Assembly: GCA_003255025.1 (NCBI GenBank)
Contig: QANY01005716.1
Span: 284,001 to 348,000 of the forward strand
Direction of reading: 5' to 3'
Source of the DNA: Datisca glomerata
Lineage: Eukaryota > Streptophyta > Magnoliopsida > Cucurbitales > Datiscaceae
DNA: 64,000 nucleotides
Shown here: positions 25,205-36,613 of the stretch, piece after piece
How the letters are laid out: every line of letters begins with the position of its first letter
Position numbering within the stretch: position 1 is the stretch's first letter
Translations under genes and position numbers: made by a program
Notes under the pieces: generated by a model
Database searches by the model: none
The model's input: only the letters and a program-made list of their open reading frames with translations
Told to the model about the DNA's origin: nothing

Positions 25205-25399
25205 TGTGGAATTAAAGGCGATTACAGGTGATTACCATCCAAAAGCAGAAAACCTCTGATAAAATTGTATTCCAGTCAAACTGCTCAGTTCGCTACCTGT
25301 TAGTTTAAAAGATGAGTGTTAACAAGATGAAGGAGATGTGGATTTCCTCGCCTATGTGTATTCAGAGTAAAGTTTCGTTAAATTTACAGAGCAAGAGAG

Positions 25400-25407
25400 T
25401 ATTTATA
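25400..25407 (-). promoter_or_regulatory. TATA box of NOT3
   Basis: TATAAATA on the minus strand, about 195 bases upstream of the NOT3 ATG. This implies transcription starting near 25370 and a leader of about 165 bases. A Mutator-like element begins only about 75 bases further upstream. Confidence 0.55.
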
Positions 25408-25559
25408 TGGAAATAAAAAGAAGAAGAAGAGAGGTTAGGGGAGCAACTTAAATTAATCGCATCTGTTACAGAGAAAGATGGATTTTTGAGTATTGGACAG
25501 TATATTTGAAAAAAATAATTAAAATGCTGTATTTTTTAAACAAGTAAGATGGAAATGTA

Positions 25560-25690
25560 CAGTTAAGACGAATATGTCTTTGTAAAAGATGTTTTCGTGA
25601 GGTCACGTAGAAGGTGTCTTTATAAAAGATGTTTTCATTAATAGTAGAAGGCGTCTTTTATAAATACGCCTTCAACGATACATTTATAAA
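25560..25690. repeat. 5' terminal repeat of element A with palindromic motifs
   Basis: Alternating GAAGGTGTCTTT / AAAGATG and GAAGGCGTCTTTT / ATACGCCTTC blocks form short hairpins. The same motif family recurs at 28850-28975, 29165-29290 and 32895-32990. Confidence 0.6.
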
Positions 25691-26215
25691 CCTCACAATA
25701 CAGACAGAAAGCAGAGAGTTGTTTCGCGAACAGAACCCCCTCATCCCGCTGCCGTTCGTCGTTGATTGTGACCAGAGTTTACTGTCATTTCGTCGGCATT
25801 GCACCCTCTCACTCTCATTCACAAAAAAAAAATTCACAATCTCTCAAATTACTAGCAAAAACCCCTCAAATCCTAGGTATATTTCTAACTCCTTTAATCT
25901 CTTAAATTTGTTCTTCAAATCTTCAAATTATTCATTTTTTATGAATGTTGTATGGATATATGTCATCAAATTTGTAATATCTCTCTCAAATCCTAGATTT
26001 TTATGTGTTTTGGGTTCTTGAAATCTTGAAATTATTCAATTTTAGATGCATTTTCTCAATTATTTGATATTTAAACTCTTAATTTGTAATATTTTATTTA
26101 TGAATGGGTTGATATATTATGAAATTATAGTCATTAACTTTGAATCTGTAGATTAATTTGTAGAATTTCTAGATCTAGTTCTGAAATTGTTGTGTATTGC
26201 TTAGTAGGTTGACAA

Positions 26216-26500
26216 ATGGGGGAAAGGCATATGGTAGTTTTATGTTACATGAATGGTAATGTCTTAATCGGTGTAAATGGAGTTTCTTATAATCAACATT
26301 CAATGAGGGGAATTGTAATTCATAAGAAGACTACTTTTAACGAGCTATATAATACTTTATGTGAAGCCTTGTCAATTGACCGTCTACATTGGAACTTGGA
26401 CATAGTTTATCGTTACCCACTTACTATTGGTGCTGGGTCATTCAACTATGTGGAATTTCCGATACGGAATGACAACGACGCTCATGTGATGTTTATGTAA
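26216..26500 (+). pseudogene. MULE transposase N-terminal fragment (element A)
   Basis: An open frame of 94 codons, MGERHMVVLCYMNGNVLIG to NDNDAHVMFM. It resembles the N-terminal segment that precedes the zinc domain in PMD-carrying MULE transposases (the GGEI..-like start, then a pattern of conserved Tyr, Pro and Phe). The second copy at 29867-30260 matches it closely. After codon 94 the sequence jumps to the PMD upstream region, so the zinc, catalytic and SWIM parts are missing. Confidence 0.6.
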
Positions 26501-26520
26501 TTCAATATAATCATTATATT

Positions 26521-28666
26521 TCGAACGACGCTCATTTTCAGGATATCGTGAAACTTGGATCACAAGATAACTCGGTGTTGTTTTTACAGGATCAACATAG
26601 ATCCCAACATGTTTGGGACCAGGAGGATTCTCGTGCTTTACATTGTCGTCGCATACTGCAGTTGTTCATCGGAACATGCCACTCCATAGATGTATTATTC
26701 CATATTTGATACGTGCTGGATTTTATGGAGTTGCAAAGGTTGAATTTATCGCCCTCGACTGGCACTTGATCACATATTTTGTGGAAAGATGGCGTCCTGA
26801 AATACATATATTTCATACGGCACATGGTGAGTATATATATTATTACTCAACAAGATGTGCAAATACAATGAGGCTTCCAGTTGATGGGATGGCGATAACG
26901 GGTAGTGCACATCGAGATTGGCCAAGGATATGTGAAGATTTGTTAGGATTTCGACGAGGCCCACATGATTTAGAGGGATCACGTTTACTTATAACGTGTT
27001 TGACTACACATTTTCCCCCATTATATGATGATGACGACGAACTTTATGTGCAACATTATGCACGTGCATATATTCTATAACTTATCAGAGGTACCTTTTG
27101 TGATAAATCAAACATTAAGGTGCATTTGATGTTCTTGCCTTTACTAGAAGATTTTGCAGAGGCTGGTTAGTATAGTTGGGGTAGTGCATGCTTTGCATGG
27201 TTGTATAGGGAGATGTGCAAAGTCAGCCATAAAATTGCTTCTGATATTGTTGGCCCCCTAGTATTACAACAATTATGGGCATGGGACCAATTTCCACATT
27301 TGGCACCAGTGACGTTGCAACGGGCGAGATGATAATGTTGGGGAAGATGGACTTCCAATGCCACCTCCTCATTTAGGTATACGGTAAGTCAACTCATTTG
27401 TTATTATATATATGTTATCATTTACATGTATTTAACTGTGTAATTTATCTCATAGATGGAGAGATATTTTTACTCTCACAGAGAGCTTCACACATATTCT
27501 TGAAGTGTATCGATTTGCATTAGATAGATAAACTCCAGATCAGATAATACTATACTTTTTATTTATAATATAGGTAATACTCGGGTTTTGTCATATTATT
27601 TATAACATGGTTTTTATAGGTTATATGGCAACCTTATAATGATGTTATCCATACACTTCCTGAATACTGCATCATGTATGAAGATATATGGCGGTCTTTC
27701 TCTCCACTCATTTGCTTTCATATATTGGAATGGTGTCAACCGGATCGTGTTCTAAGATAATTCGGTATGATTCAACGTGTACCCGAGCCATGTGATACTG
27801 AAAGACGGTTACATGACATCGACTTAAGGGGGAGAAATGAACTAAATTGGGGCATCCAACATCAGGCATACATTGAGAGATGGGATGAGCGTAGGATACA
27901 CATTACTGAGGGGCACGTGGATGAACATGTATCTGACAGCTCATACATGTTATGGTATCATAGAATCACACGGTGATACATAACTCAACAGGAAGCGTTA
28001 TATGGTTGAATGGTAAGTTTTCATTAATTTATGTAATTAATAGGCTTATATGGTCATTTAATAAGTAACTTATATAATGTTTTTTATCTATGCTAACGGA
28101 GAGTCTGGACAATATTAACAATCTGACACTTGATGATACTCAGCCATCTTGGATAACGCCTCAAATCAGTAATCTGTGTAAGACAGTCGCACAAGCAAAT
28201 AAGACAAGCGAATGAGGCTTATCAAGCTCATTTGTCCCGAAGGCATGGAGTGCACAGCTCATCTCAAAGAAGTCGACAAGAATCACACATGCCTCAAGAT
28301 GAACCATTTATGTCTCAGCAAGAGCCATACATGTCGCCGATCTTTTATACATTTGGAGGTGAGTCAGTGACTCAATTTGGTTCTACTTCTGAACCATTTC
28401 ATCAACCTCAACGGCATAGGGGAGGGCGATCTAGTGCTTCTGGAGGAGGACGTAGAAGACGTGCCCGAAACTCATCTATTGTGGAAGATGCTCCTATTAT
28501 GGATGAAAACCCACATATTGTGAAGGAAGACCCGTCGCTTATTGTAGATGAAGAAAGTGTAGCAGCAGTTTTTAAGGAGGAATGTCCATCATCACGACTA
28601 ACTCAACTACAAACATATGAAAGACACTCAAGAAGAATGAGAAGACGACCACCGTGTGGAACGTGA
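26521..28666 (+). pseudogene. Plant mobile domain (MAIN-like) gene, element A, nearly full length
   Basis: Reading through three introns and a few lesions gives a MAIN-like PMD protein: HTAVVHRNMPLHRCIIPYLI, then WHLITYFVERWRPEIHIFH, then LPVDGMAITGSAHRDW, then CDTERRLHDIDLRGRNEL and later SYMLWYHRIT, ending in a low-complexity Gln/Ser/Arg tail (28232-28666). One intron is clean: donor after 27383, acceptor before 27456. Other splice sites are damaged, the start codon position reads GTG where element B has ATG, and a segment near 26840 differs in frame. PMD proteins of the host MAIN/MAIL1 group act in transcription and transposon silencing; whether transposon copies do anything is unknown. 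Confidence 0.75.
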
Positions 28667-28849
28667 TTGATTTGTATTTTTCGTATTTGGATTTTTATAG
28701 AATAATATAAATAAAATGTAAAGTCATAAAATTTGTTAAAAATGTATGATGTTCATTGAGAATGTGTGATAAAGTCATAAAATATTCTTCAGAATTGATG
28801 ATTTTTGTATGCAGGTTGTGTTGATGATTTTTGTATGTAGGTGGGAGTT

Positions 28850-28975
28850 TCTGCACTGAAGACATCTTTTTCAAAGACGCATTTAGGCTGCACTGAAGGT
28901 GTCTTTTGTAAAGATGACTTTTGCCAACTTGAAGTCGTATTTACAAAAAACGTCTTCCGACGTGGCCATTTTCAC
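28850..28975. repeat. 3' terminal repeat of element A
   Basis: Contains GAAGGTGTCTTTTGTAAAGA and an inverted GTCTTCCGACGTGGCC, mirroring the GGCCACGTAGAAGGCG at the 5' end of element B. Confidence 0.55.
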
Positions 28976-29164
28976 CTTAGTTTTGGAAGTAGTTTCAAAA
29001 CTAAATTATTTCCAGAATTTATTTTAAAAACCACATTAATCCCAGAAATTACCCGAGAAAGAGTGCGTGAAAATAGGATTTTTGAGTATTCTACCGTACA
29101 ATTGGAAAAAAATAATTAAAATACAGTGATTTTGAAACTAATTCTAAAATAATGGGGAATGGTA

Positions 29165-29290
29165 CACCTAAGATGAAGGCGTCTTTTCGTGCTGGCGTGG
29201 CCACAAATATAAGGCCACGTAGAAGGCGTATTTATAAGAAAGACGTCTTCATTGAAGAAGGTGCCTTTTATAAAGACGCCTTCAACGCTA
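29165..29290. repeat. 5' terminal repeat of element B
   Basis: GGCCACGTAGAAGGCGTATT followed by AAGACGTCTTC and GAAGGTGCCTTTTATAAAGA with CGCCTTC, forming hairpins. It pairs with the inverted GGCGCCTTCTGGTGTGGCC at the right end of element B. Confidence 0.6.
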
Positions 29291-29866
29291 CCTTTAAAAA
29301 TCGCAGTACAGAAAGCAGAAGCAGGTCTTCCTCAGCCTCAGCCCCTCTCAGCCCACGAACAAAATAACCCCTAAGCCCGCGAACACCCTTCCCCGTCACC
29401 GTTCTTCGTCGATTGTGGCTAGAGTTTACTGTCATTTCGTCGGCATTACACCCTCTCACTCTTATCTCATTCTCATTCACAAAAAATAATTTCTCAATCT
29501 CTCAAATCACTAGCAAGAACTCCTCAAACCCTAGGTATATATCTAACTCCTTTGATATCTAAAATTTATTCTTCAAATCTTGAAATTGTTCATTTTTTAT
29601 GAACGTTGTATGGATATATTTCATCAATTTTGTAATATCTCTCTTTAATCTCTCTCAAACCCTAGATTTTCATGTATTTTGGGTTCTCAAATTTTAGATG
29701 CATTTTCTCAATTATGTGATGTTTAAACTCTTAATTTATTAAAAAAATTATGAATGGGTTGATATATTATGAAATTATAGTTATCAAATTTAAATTTGTA
29801 GATTAATTTGTAGAATTTCTAAATCTAGTTCTGAAATTGTTGTGTATTTGCTTAATAGGTTGACAA

Positions 29867-31212
29867 ATGGGGGAAAAGCCTATTGTAGTTTTATGTTCAT
29901 GAATGGTGATGTCGTAATTGGTGCAAATGGAGTTTCTTATGATCAACCTTCAACGAGGGGAATTGTAATTCATAAGAAGATTACTTTTAACTAGTTATAT
30001 AATACTTTATGTGAAGCATTGTCAATTGACCGTCTACATTAAAAATTGAACATAATTTATCATTATCCACTTACTCTTGGTGCTGGGTCATTCAACTATG
30101 TGAATTTTTCGATACAGAATGATAACGATGCTCATGTGATGTTTACTATTGTGCTTCAAATTCATCCGCCAAATACAATTGAGTTATATTTAACCAAAAA
30201 CGCTAGAGATGTAGTAGGTCCTAGCATAAACTTATATAATGACAATATGTGTCGAGTTTAGGTACACGATGGTGCAACAATTTCTTCTCCATTCCATGAC
30301 AATGGCATGCATCCTACAGTGCCAGAAAATATACCTAGTAGTAGTATTTTCCACATGGAGATGCAGGATGCTCATGGCGTTCATGTGAATCCACTAGCCC
30401 TTCATAGCTTCTTCTTGACAGAGTTTGAGGAGATAAATGCTTGTAATGTTATTGATGAAGATCATGACCAAGTTGAAGGCAATGATGTTGTGAACACCTC
30501 GGCTGAAATACTCCAGCATGAACCCTTTTCACCATTCCTTGCTCAGTTGGATTGGGTTGTTGTAAATGCAAAGCTAAATCAGATACTCATCCAACGTATT
30601 GAGATGTGGAATGAAACAAATGAATTATACAAATGTTTACGTTTTGAAAGTAAGGCATACCTTAAGTATGCTTTAAAAAGATACTCGATACTCAGACATC
30701 GACATTTTAGTGTGGTAGAGTCATTGTCTAACCTTTGGGTTATAAAATGTAAGAAGTTTAATGAATGTTGTCAATGGAAAGTTCATGTGTGTCGTCGAAA
30801 ATCACATGATATGTTTGAAATAAGTCAATACACCGGACCTCACACATGCATCGAAAATCACATAATATGTTCTCATTTGTTAGCAGTGTGCGCACATGCT
30901 CGTATGATAGTTCTCAATTCATTGAACATTATCACCGCTAGTTAGGGATTACTGAGTGTTATAACCCACAGTTCAACCCTCTTCCACATGAACATTATTG
31001 GATAGTTCCTAACTTTCTAATAGTGCATCCCGATCCGACTAGGACGCGGGAGAAAGGTAGACCCAAGTCGACCCGTATACGACCCGTATACGAAATGAGA
31101 TGGAATGGAGAAAGCCAAGTACTCATAATAAATGTGGACTTTTTTCGACAAGAGGGACATAACCGTCAAAATTATCCTTCTCGTAATGGAGGACAATCTT
31201 CGAATGACTCAT
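29867..31212 (+). pseudogene. MULE transposase remnant lacking the catalytic core (element B)
   Basis: The N-terminal part (GVSYDQPSTRGIVIHKK, with stops at two positions) continues into a 212-codon open stretch, 30307-30945. This carries a MuDR-type zinc domain: YLKYALKRYSILRHRHF, CKKFNECCQWKVHV and ISQYTGPHTC. Right after GPHTC the frame reads CSHLLAVCAHAR, the SWIM zinc finger that normally lies several hundred residues downstream. The DDE core has therefore been removed in frame. A final zinc-knuckle-like GHNRQNYPS follows near 31160. Confidence 0.78.
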
Positions 31213-31269
31213 AATATTTGACTTAGTACATTTTTATATAATTCAATATAATCATTGTATTCCAAACGA

Positions 31270-32680
31270 CTCTCATTTTCAGGATATCATGGAGCATGGA
31301 CCATAAGATGGATCGGTGTTGTATTTACATGATCAACATAGATCTCAACATGTTTAGGACCAGAGGATTCTCGTGCTTTACATTGTCGTCGTCATACTGC
31401 AGTTGTTCATCGGAACATACCACTCCATAGACATCTTATTCCATATTTGATACGTGCTGGATTTTATGGAGTTACGAGGGTTGGGTTTTATCGTCATTGA
31501 CTGGCATTTTATCACATATTTTGTAGCGAGATGGCATCCTGAAGTACACACATTTCATACGGTACATGGTGAGTGTATTGTCACTCTACAGGATGTGAAA
31601 ATACAGCTAGGACTTCCAGTTGATGGGATGGTGGTAACGGGTAGTGCACATCGACCGGATTGTATGCTTTCATATACTGCATCATGCACGGAGGTATATG
31701 GTGGTTTGTCTCTCCCTTCATTTGCTTTCATATAGTGGAATGGCATCGATCGGATCATGTTCTAAGACAATTCAGTATGATTCAAAGTGTGTCTGAACAA
31801 TGTGATACCGAAAGACGGTTACATGACATCGACTTAAGGGGGAGAAATGAATTAAATTGGGACATCCAACATTAGACATACATTGAGAGATGGGATGAGC
31901 GTATGACATACATTATTGAGGGGCACGTGGATGAACATGGATATGACAGCTCATACATGTTATGATATCAGAGAATCACACTGCGATACATAACTTAACA
32001 AGAAGCGTTATATGATTTAATGATAATTTTTTTATTCATTTATGTAATTAATAGGCGTATATGGACATTTAATAAGTAACTTATATAATATTTTTTATCT
32101 ATGCAGATGAAGAGTCTGGACAATACTAACAATTTGACACTTGATGATATTGAGTCATCTTGGATAATGCCTCGAATCCGTAATGTGTGTGAAACAGCCA
32201 CACAAGCAATAAGACAAGCGAATGCGGCTTATGAAGCTCTTTTGTCCTGAAAGCATGAAGTGCACACCTCATCTCAAAGAAGTCAACGAGAATCACACAA
32301 GCCTTGAGACGAACCATTTATGTCTCAACAAGAGCCATACACGTCGTCGGCCTTTTATACATTTGGAGGTGAGTCTGTGACTCAACTTGGTTCCACTTCT
32401 GAACCATTTCATCAACTTCAACGGTGTAGAGGAGGATGAGCTGGTGCTCCTAGAGGAGGAGGTAGAAGACGTGCCCGAAGCTCGCCTATTGTGGAAGATG
32501 CTCCTATTGCAGAAGATGCTCATGTTGTGGATGAAGGCCCACATATTGCGGAGGAAGACTTGCTGCTTATTGTAGAGGAAGAAAGTGTAGCAATTATTAT
32601 GGAGGAATGTCCATCATCACAAGTAACTCAATTACAAACATATGAAAGACGTCCAAGAATAATATGAAGACGACCACTGT
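31270..32680 (+). pseudogene. Plant mobile domain gene, element B, internally deleted
   Basis: Starts with the ATG at 31288 that element A lacks; PMD motifs follow: HTAVVHRNIPLHRHLIPYLI-like text, then WHFITYFVARWHPEVHTFH and LGLPVDGMVVTGSAHR. After this the sequence jumps to the far C-terminal part of the PMD (CDTERRLHDIDLRGRNEL at 31800), deleting about 200 codons and two introns. The last exon acceptor (ATGCAG at 32102-32107) is intact here but lost in A. Several stops. Confidence 0.72.
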
Positions 32681-32894
32681 GTGGAACGTGATGGATTTAT
32701 ATTTTTTGTATTTGGATTTTTGCATAATAATATAAAATGTAAAGTCTTAAAATTTATTAAAAATGTATGTTGTTCATTGAGAATGTGTGCTAAAGTCATA
32801 AAATGTTCTACATGATGGATGATTTTAATTTGCAGGTTAGGTTGTTGATGATTTTTGTATGCATGTTAGGTTGTTGATTATTTTTGTATTCAGG

Positions 32895-32990
32895 TGTTAA
32901 CTTCTGCACTGAAGGCGTCTTTTGTAAAGACGATTTTCGCCAATTGGAAGCCGTCTTTACAAAAGGCGCCTTCTGGTGTGGCCAGTACTA
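32895..32990. repeat. 3' terminal repeat of element B
   Basis: GAAGGCGTCTTTTGTAAAGA, then an inverted GTCTTTACAAAAGGCGCCTT ending at GTGTGGCC. Confidence 0.6.
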
Positions 32991-33129
32991 CTTTAGTTTT
33001 GGAATTAAGTTCAAAACTACCTTATTTTTAGATTTTTTTTTAAAATCACATTAAACCCAAAAAATTCCCCGTGAAAGTAGGTTGCTAATGTGGATTTGCT
33101 AACTGGCTAATGTGGAGATAGGTGCACGA

Positions 33130-34290
33130 AGTAGCTTTTTTTTAAATGAACCTCATATATAAAGAAAGAGAGATATGTAATAATCGGAGGGGGACTCCAA
33201 CCCAGACCTTAATAACCCAATGAGCGCGAGTAAAATTAACAAGTCTGTCAGTAATAAGATTACAAGAACGAGGTATAAAGCTTAACAAAGCATCTAGTAA
33301 ATAGGATAAAACTCACTTAATAGAAACTAAAATAGGCAAAATATGAGCAGACTTCCTCTCATCTGAATTGATGAGCTTCACCAGATTAAGATAGTCACTC
33401 TCAATGAGAGAGATAGGGCCACAAAGACTGTAGGCTAGAAAGAGACCTTTAAAGAGAGCCAAACCTTCAGCTTCAGTAGGATCAAGGATGCCCAGATAAT
33501 ACTTTGAAGCAGCAAGAAAAATTGCTCCTTAGTTGTTTCTGACAACACAACCGAATCCCGTAGATGAAGAGGATACAGAAGCATCCACGTTAAGCTTAAT
33601 TTTACCATCTGGAAGGGGCAACCATGAAGGAGCACTAGAAGCCGAAACATGAGGTGAGAATGGGATTTGAGATATTGGGCTTGAGCCAAAATTGTAAGAA
33701 AATTAGAGGCCCTAATGTATAACTCCTCTCCAAAAAGATATTTGCCTTCATGCAATGTGTAGTTCCTAGATAACCAAATATACCAACAAGTAATTGCTGC
33801 TCTGCTTGAAGTCAGTCCAGGTAGTTTGAGAATAGCTTTTCAAAAGCATCAGGGAAGGACCAGTGATTCTCAACTAAGGCATAAATATCTTCAAGAAAAG
33901 CCCAATCGTCACGCGACCAAACATATTTTAAATTGCAAGTGAAGATAGCATGGACAATAGTTTCAATATTATTACAAAATTGGCAATTAAGACTGACTTT
34001 CAGGCCATGCTTATGCAAATTGAAGAGAGAGGGAAGGAAATTCTTAGAAACTTTTCATAGAAAAATTTTAACCTTGCTGGGGATTTTAAAAGCCCATATA
34101 CGATTTCACAATGCAGTTAAACCTGATCTTTGTGAAGTGCTGGTTGCTAAAGAGGAGGAGTGATCTAGATGGTAGTCACTCTTAACAGAGTATAGTTCGT
34201 CTTTAGTGTAGTGACATAGCAAGAAGTCCTTCCCCCCTGACCAAGCCCAATAGAAAGGATAGCCTTGACATCCTCTTGTTGAAATTATGT
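33130..34290 (-). mobile_element. LINE 3' fragment: zf-RVT and RNase H, with poly(A) tail
   Basis: On the minus strand from 34290: GGKDFLLCHYTKDELYSVKS, then the zf-RVT zinc region KVSLNCQFCNNIETIVHAIF (34018-33812), then an RNase H-like domain beginning WLPLPDGKIKLNVDAS near 33620 and ending CNLITDRLVNFTRAHW. Several frameshifts and stops. Eight Ts at 33136-33143 are the poly(A) tail. The reverse transcriptase is missing, as usual for 5'-truncated LINEs. Confidence 0.8.
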
Positions 34291-36279
34291 CCATAAAGTA
34301 GAGTGTAATAACTATTTATGAGTATTCAGTTATTTCTCAAATATTTTGTACTACTGAAATTAATGAATAAATTAAAGTTTTCTAATTAATTAAAATGTGT
34401 TTATAATTTACTCAAGTCTTTAAACTATTGTCAACGTAATAAGAGTAAAAACTGATTCCTGCTGTCTATTTTATACCATCATAGGAATCTCCAATTCTGC
34501 TTTTTTTCACAATCTGACTCTCAAGATGTTGGATAAGTTAGGTGGAGATGCCACGCAGCTTCCCTTAGAAAAATGTGATACTCGAAGGATGACTCTCTAG
34601 AAAGAAAGAAACTTTGTAGTGTATGGGGGGTGAGGGTTTTATATATATATATATATATATTCTTTTTTCTTTACACCTACCTGTAGGTCAGAGGATTAAC
34701 TTTGGATAACAGTTTCCTCTACATCTTAATTTTCTAATATTGGTCATGAAACTTAATCTGGCTACTATGATTGGTTTTAGGCAGTGTCATAAAACTAAAC
34801 TTGGTTACTAAGATTGGTTAGGCAAATCATCACTGGACTTTACCACTTGACTTGTTTTTCTTTGTTATTGTTCTGACAACTTTCCTTGTGGGATTTGTTC
34901 TTCTGGAAAATTCTTTGGTACCGAAGAGGTACTCGTGTCGTGATCCATCCTTAAATGATCCATTGTGAGACCCATTCAGAGCGATCCAAGAGTGGATCAC
35001 CCCAGTACCATAACATCACCCCCTTCTCTTCAATTCCATTTTATTCTTTGCAATTACCTTGTATCTCAAATATCTGCTATTGGAGGATTCGGTCCTTGGC
35101 TTGTTTTGTTAGCTCATGTTGTTTTAGAAGGAAATAAGTGTTCATTATTTTGATCTCTTTCTTATTTCTAGCGCCTGACTAACCATGGCATCTTAACGGA
35201 GAAAATGCTAACGGTATGAATTCCCCTATCTAATTCTTTTTCCACAAGGGAATGGGACCAGATGACATGGTGGCAACAGTGAGGCAAAGATTCACTACAA
35301 CCATTGTCGTATCTTTTCACCTGGGTTATTTCAAGTGTTTAGAAGCTTGGTTATTTTTCCGAACAACTTTTAATTTATGTCATTTATCTAGCAAACCCAA
35401 TGCACTATCATTGAGTTTTTTTTTTCAAGTCACAAAGCTTAAGCAGGAGAGTTGTTGAAGAGAACCTTTTATTGTGGATTTAAACAGAATGGCAAGTGGC
35501 TTCAAACCATCACTAAATTGTCAATTCTTGTGAAGGGTGTTATCATGTTTCACCAGTTGTTTTTTTCTCTATATTATATCGTTCCCTTTGCAATTCCCCT
35601 TATCTATCCATCTGAATATTAGAATTTTAGTCATTGTATTACTTTTAGAATCAATCTGAGATCTGGAGTATCTTTTTTATCTTTGATCTGAACTTAATTA
35701 TTTAATTATGGCATAACAGGTTACTTTGTTTATTTTGAATACATTCTGATTGATGTTCCTTATCTAAAGATAATAGTGTTAGATGTATCTTGAATTTGAC
35801 TCATTGTGATGTTACAAGAACGCATGTGTACTTTACGGGATGAGCCCCACCCATATCTTCCAAGAAAAATAGTCTATATAATGAAAATATAGAATTAAAG
35901 AAAAAATGAAGTCGGTGGAGAACCAACTACAAAGCTTATTCGCTTGGGCTTGTCAAAATGGTTTTTCACCTCCTGACGATGACTCAACAGCAAAAGCGTG
36001 ATGTTCAAAATATTTGTTAAGTTTTGTAGTTATAGTAATCAAGTTTTAAATACTCTCTTTATGATTTATCTTTTTTAGATACATTTGTGAATCACATTTT
36101 GTAGGGAATTATGTTTTAGAGATTTTGTAATAAACTATTACTACTTTGTTACATTACATATATTAATGATTAATATATATATTTCTTATAAAAATATCTG
36201 GTTTGATAAATTTTTTAATGATTATTACTATCACATGTGTATATGAAAATTTAAAAAATTTAGTATTTTTTATTTACAT
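34291..36279. other. Intergenic, AT-rich
   Basis: No recognisable gene or domain. Contains a short (TA)n microsatellite near 34640-34660. A spliced fragment resembling an exon (RLTNHGILTEKMLT near 35170-35215) is visible, but I could not extend it into a gene. The interior of the CACTA element ending at 36613 may reach into this region. Confidence 0.4.
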
Positions 36280-36613
36280 TATAGAAAAATAAAATTTGGT
36301 CGGCATAAATATTTCGCTACCAAATAAAATTGGTAGCAAAAAACATTTCGCGACTAAGTAAAAGTTGGTCGCCAAAGACCTTAGGCGATGAAAATAATTT
36401 TGGTGGCAAAAACCTTTTGCGACCAAAGATCCTTCATCGCGAAAGGTCCAACGTGACAAAGTTCATTTTTCATGGCGAATGACTTTCGCTGACAAAGTGA
36501 AAGCGATAACGTTCGTGATGAATGTATGTTCATCACATTAGACTTTTAACGACTAGATTTTGGACTTTAGCGACCGGAAGTTTGGTCACTAAAACTCATG
36601 TTTCTTGTAGTGC
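36280..36613. mobile_element. CACTA transposon, right terminus
   Basis: Ends TTTCTTGTAGTG at 36602-36613, the inverted CACTACAAGAAA of En/Spm-like CACTA elements. The preceding 320 bases are packed with inverted and direct copies of TTGGTCGC / GCGACCA and CGAAA-type motifs, the subterminal transposase-binding arrays typical of the group. No matching left CACTAC end was found to the left, so the element is truncated or its left border has decayed. Confidence 0.75.

Larger units (their letters stand above)
25481..29076 (+). mobile_element. Mutator-like element A carrying a plant mobile domain gene
   Basis: First of two tandem related elements; both begin with GATTTTTGAGTATT (25481 and 29077). 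The ends are long imperfect inverted repeats rich in GAAGGCGTCTTT-type motifs (25560-25690 and 28850-28975). Inside are an N-terminal transposase fragment (26216-26500) and a long plant mobile domain (PMD) gene remnant. The central transposase region, still partly present in element B, is deleted right after 26500. PMD genes are known both as host genes of the MAIN type and inside MULE and gypsy elements. Exact borders are uncertain by tens of bases. Confidence 0.72.
29077..33090 (+). mobile_element. Mutator-like element B carrying a plant mobile domain gene
   Basis: Directly abuts element A and shares its order: terminal repeats with GAAGGCGTCTTT motifs (29165-29290 and 32895-32990), transposase N-terminus, PMD gene. 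It keeps the MuDR zinc-type region and the SWIM zinc finger that element A lost, but the DDE catalytic core between them is gone, and part of its PMD gene is deleted. The two elements are clearly homologous by eye over all shared parts. Confidence 0.72.

Noticed and set aside
33435..33755. 106-codon minus-strand frame
   Set aside because: Out-of-frame shadow of the LINE RNase H domain; the true frame shows the domain with stops.
35160..35220. Exon-like phrase RLTNHGILTEKMLT between AG and GT
   Set aside because: No matching neighbouring exons or known family; not enough to call a gene.
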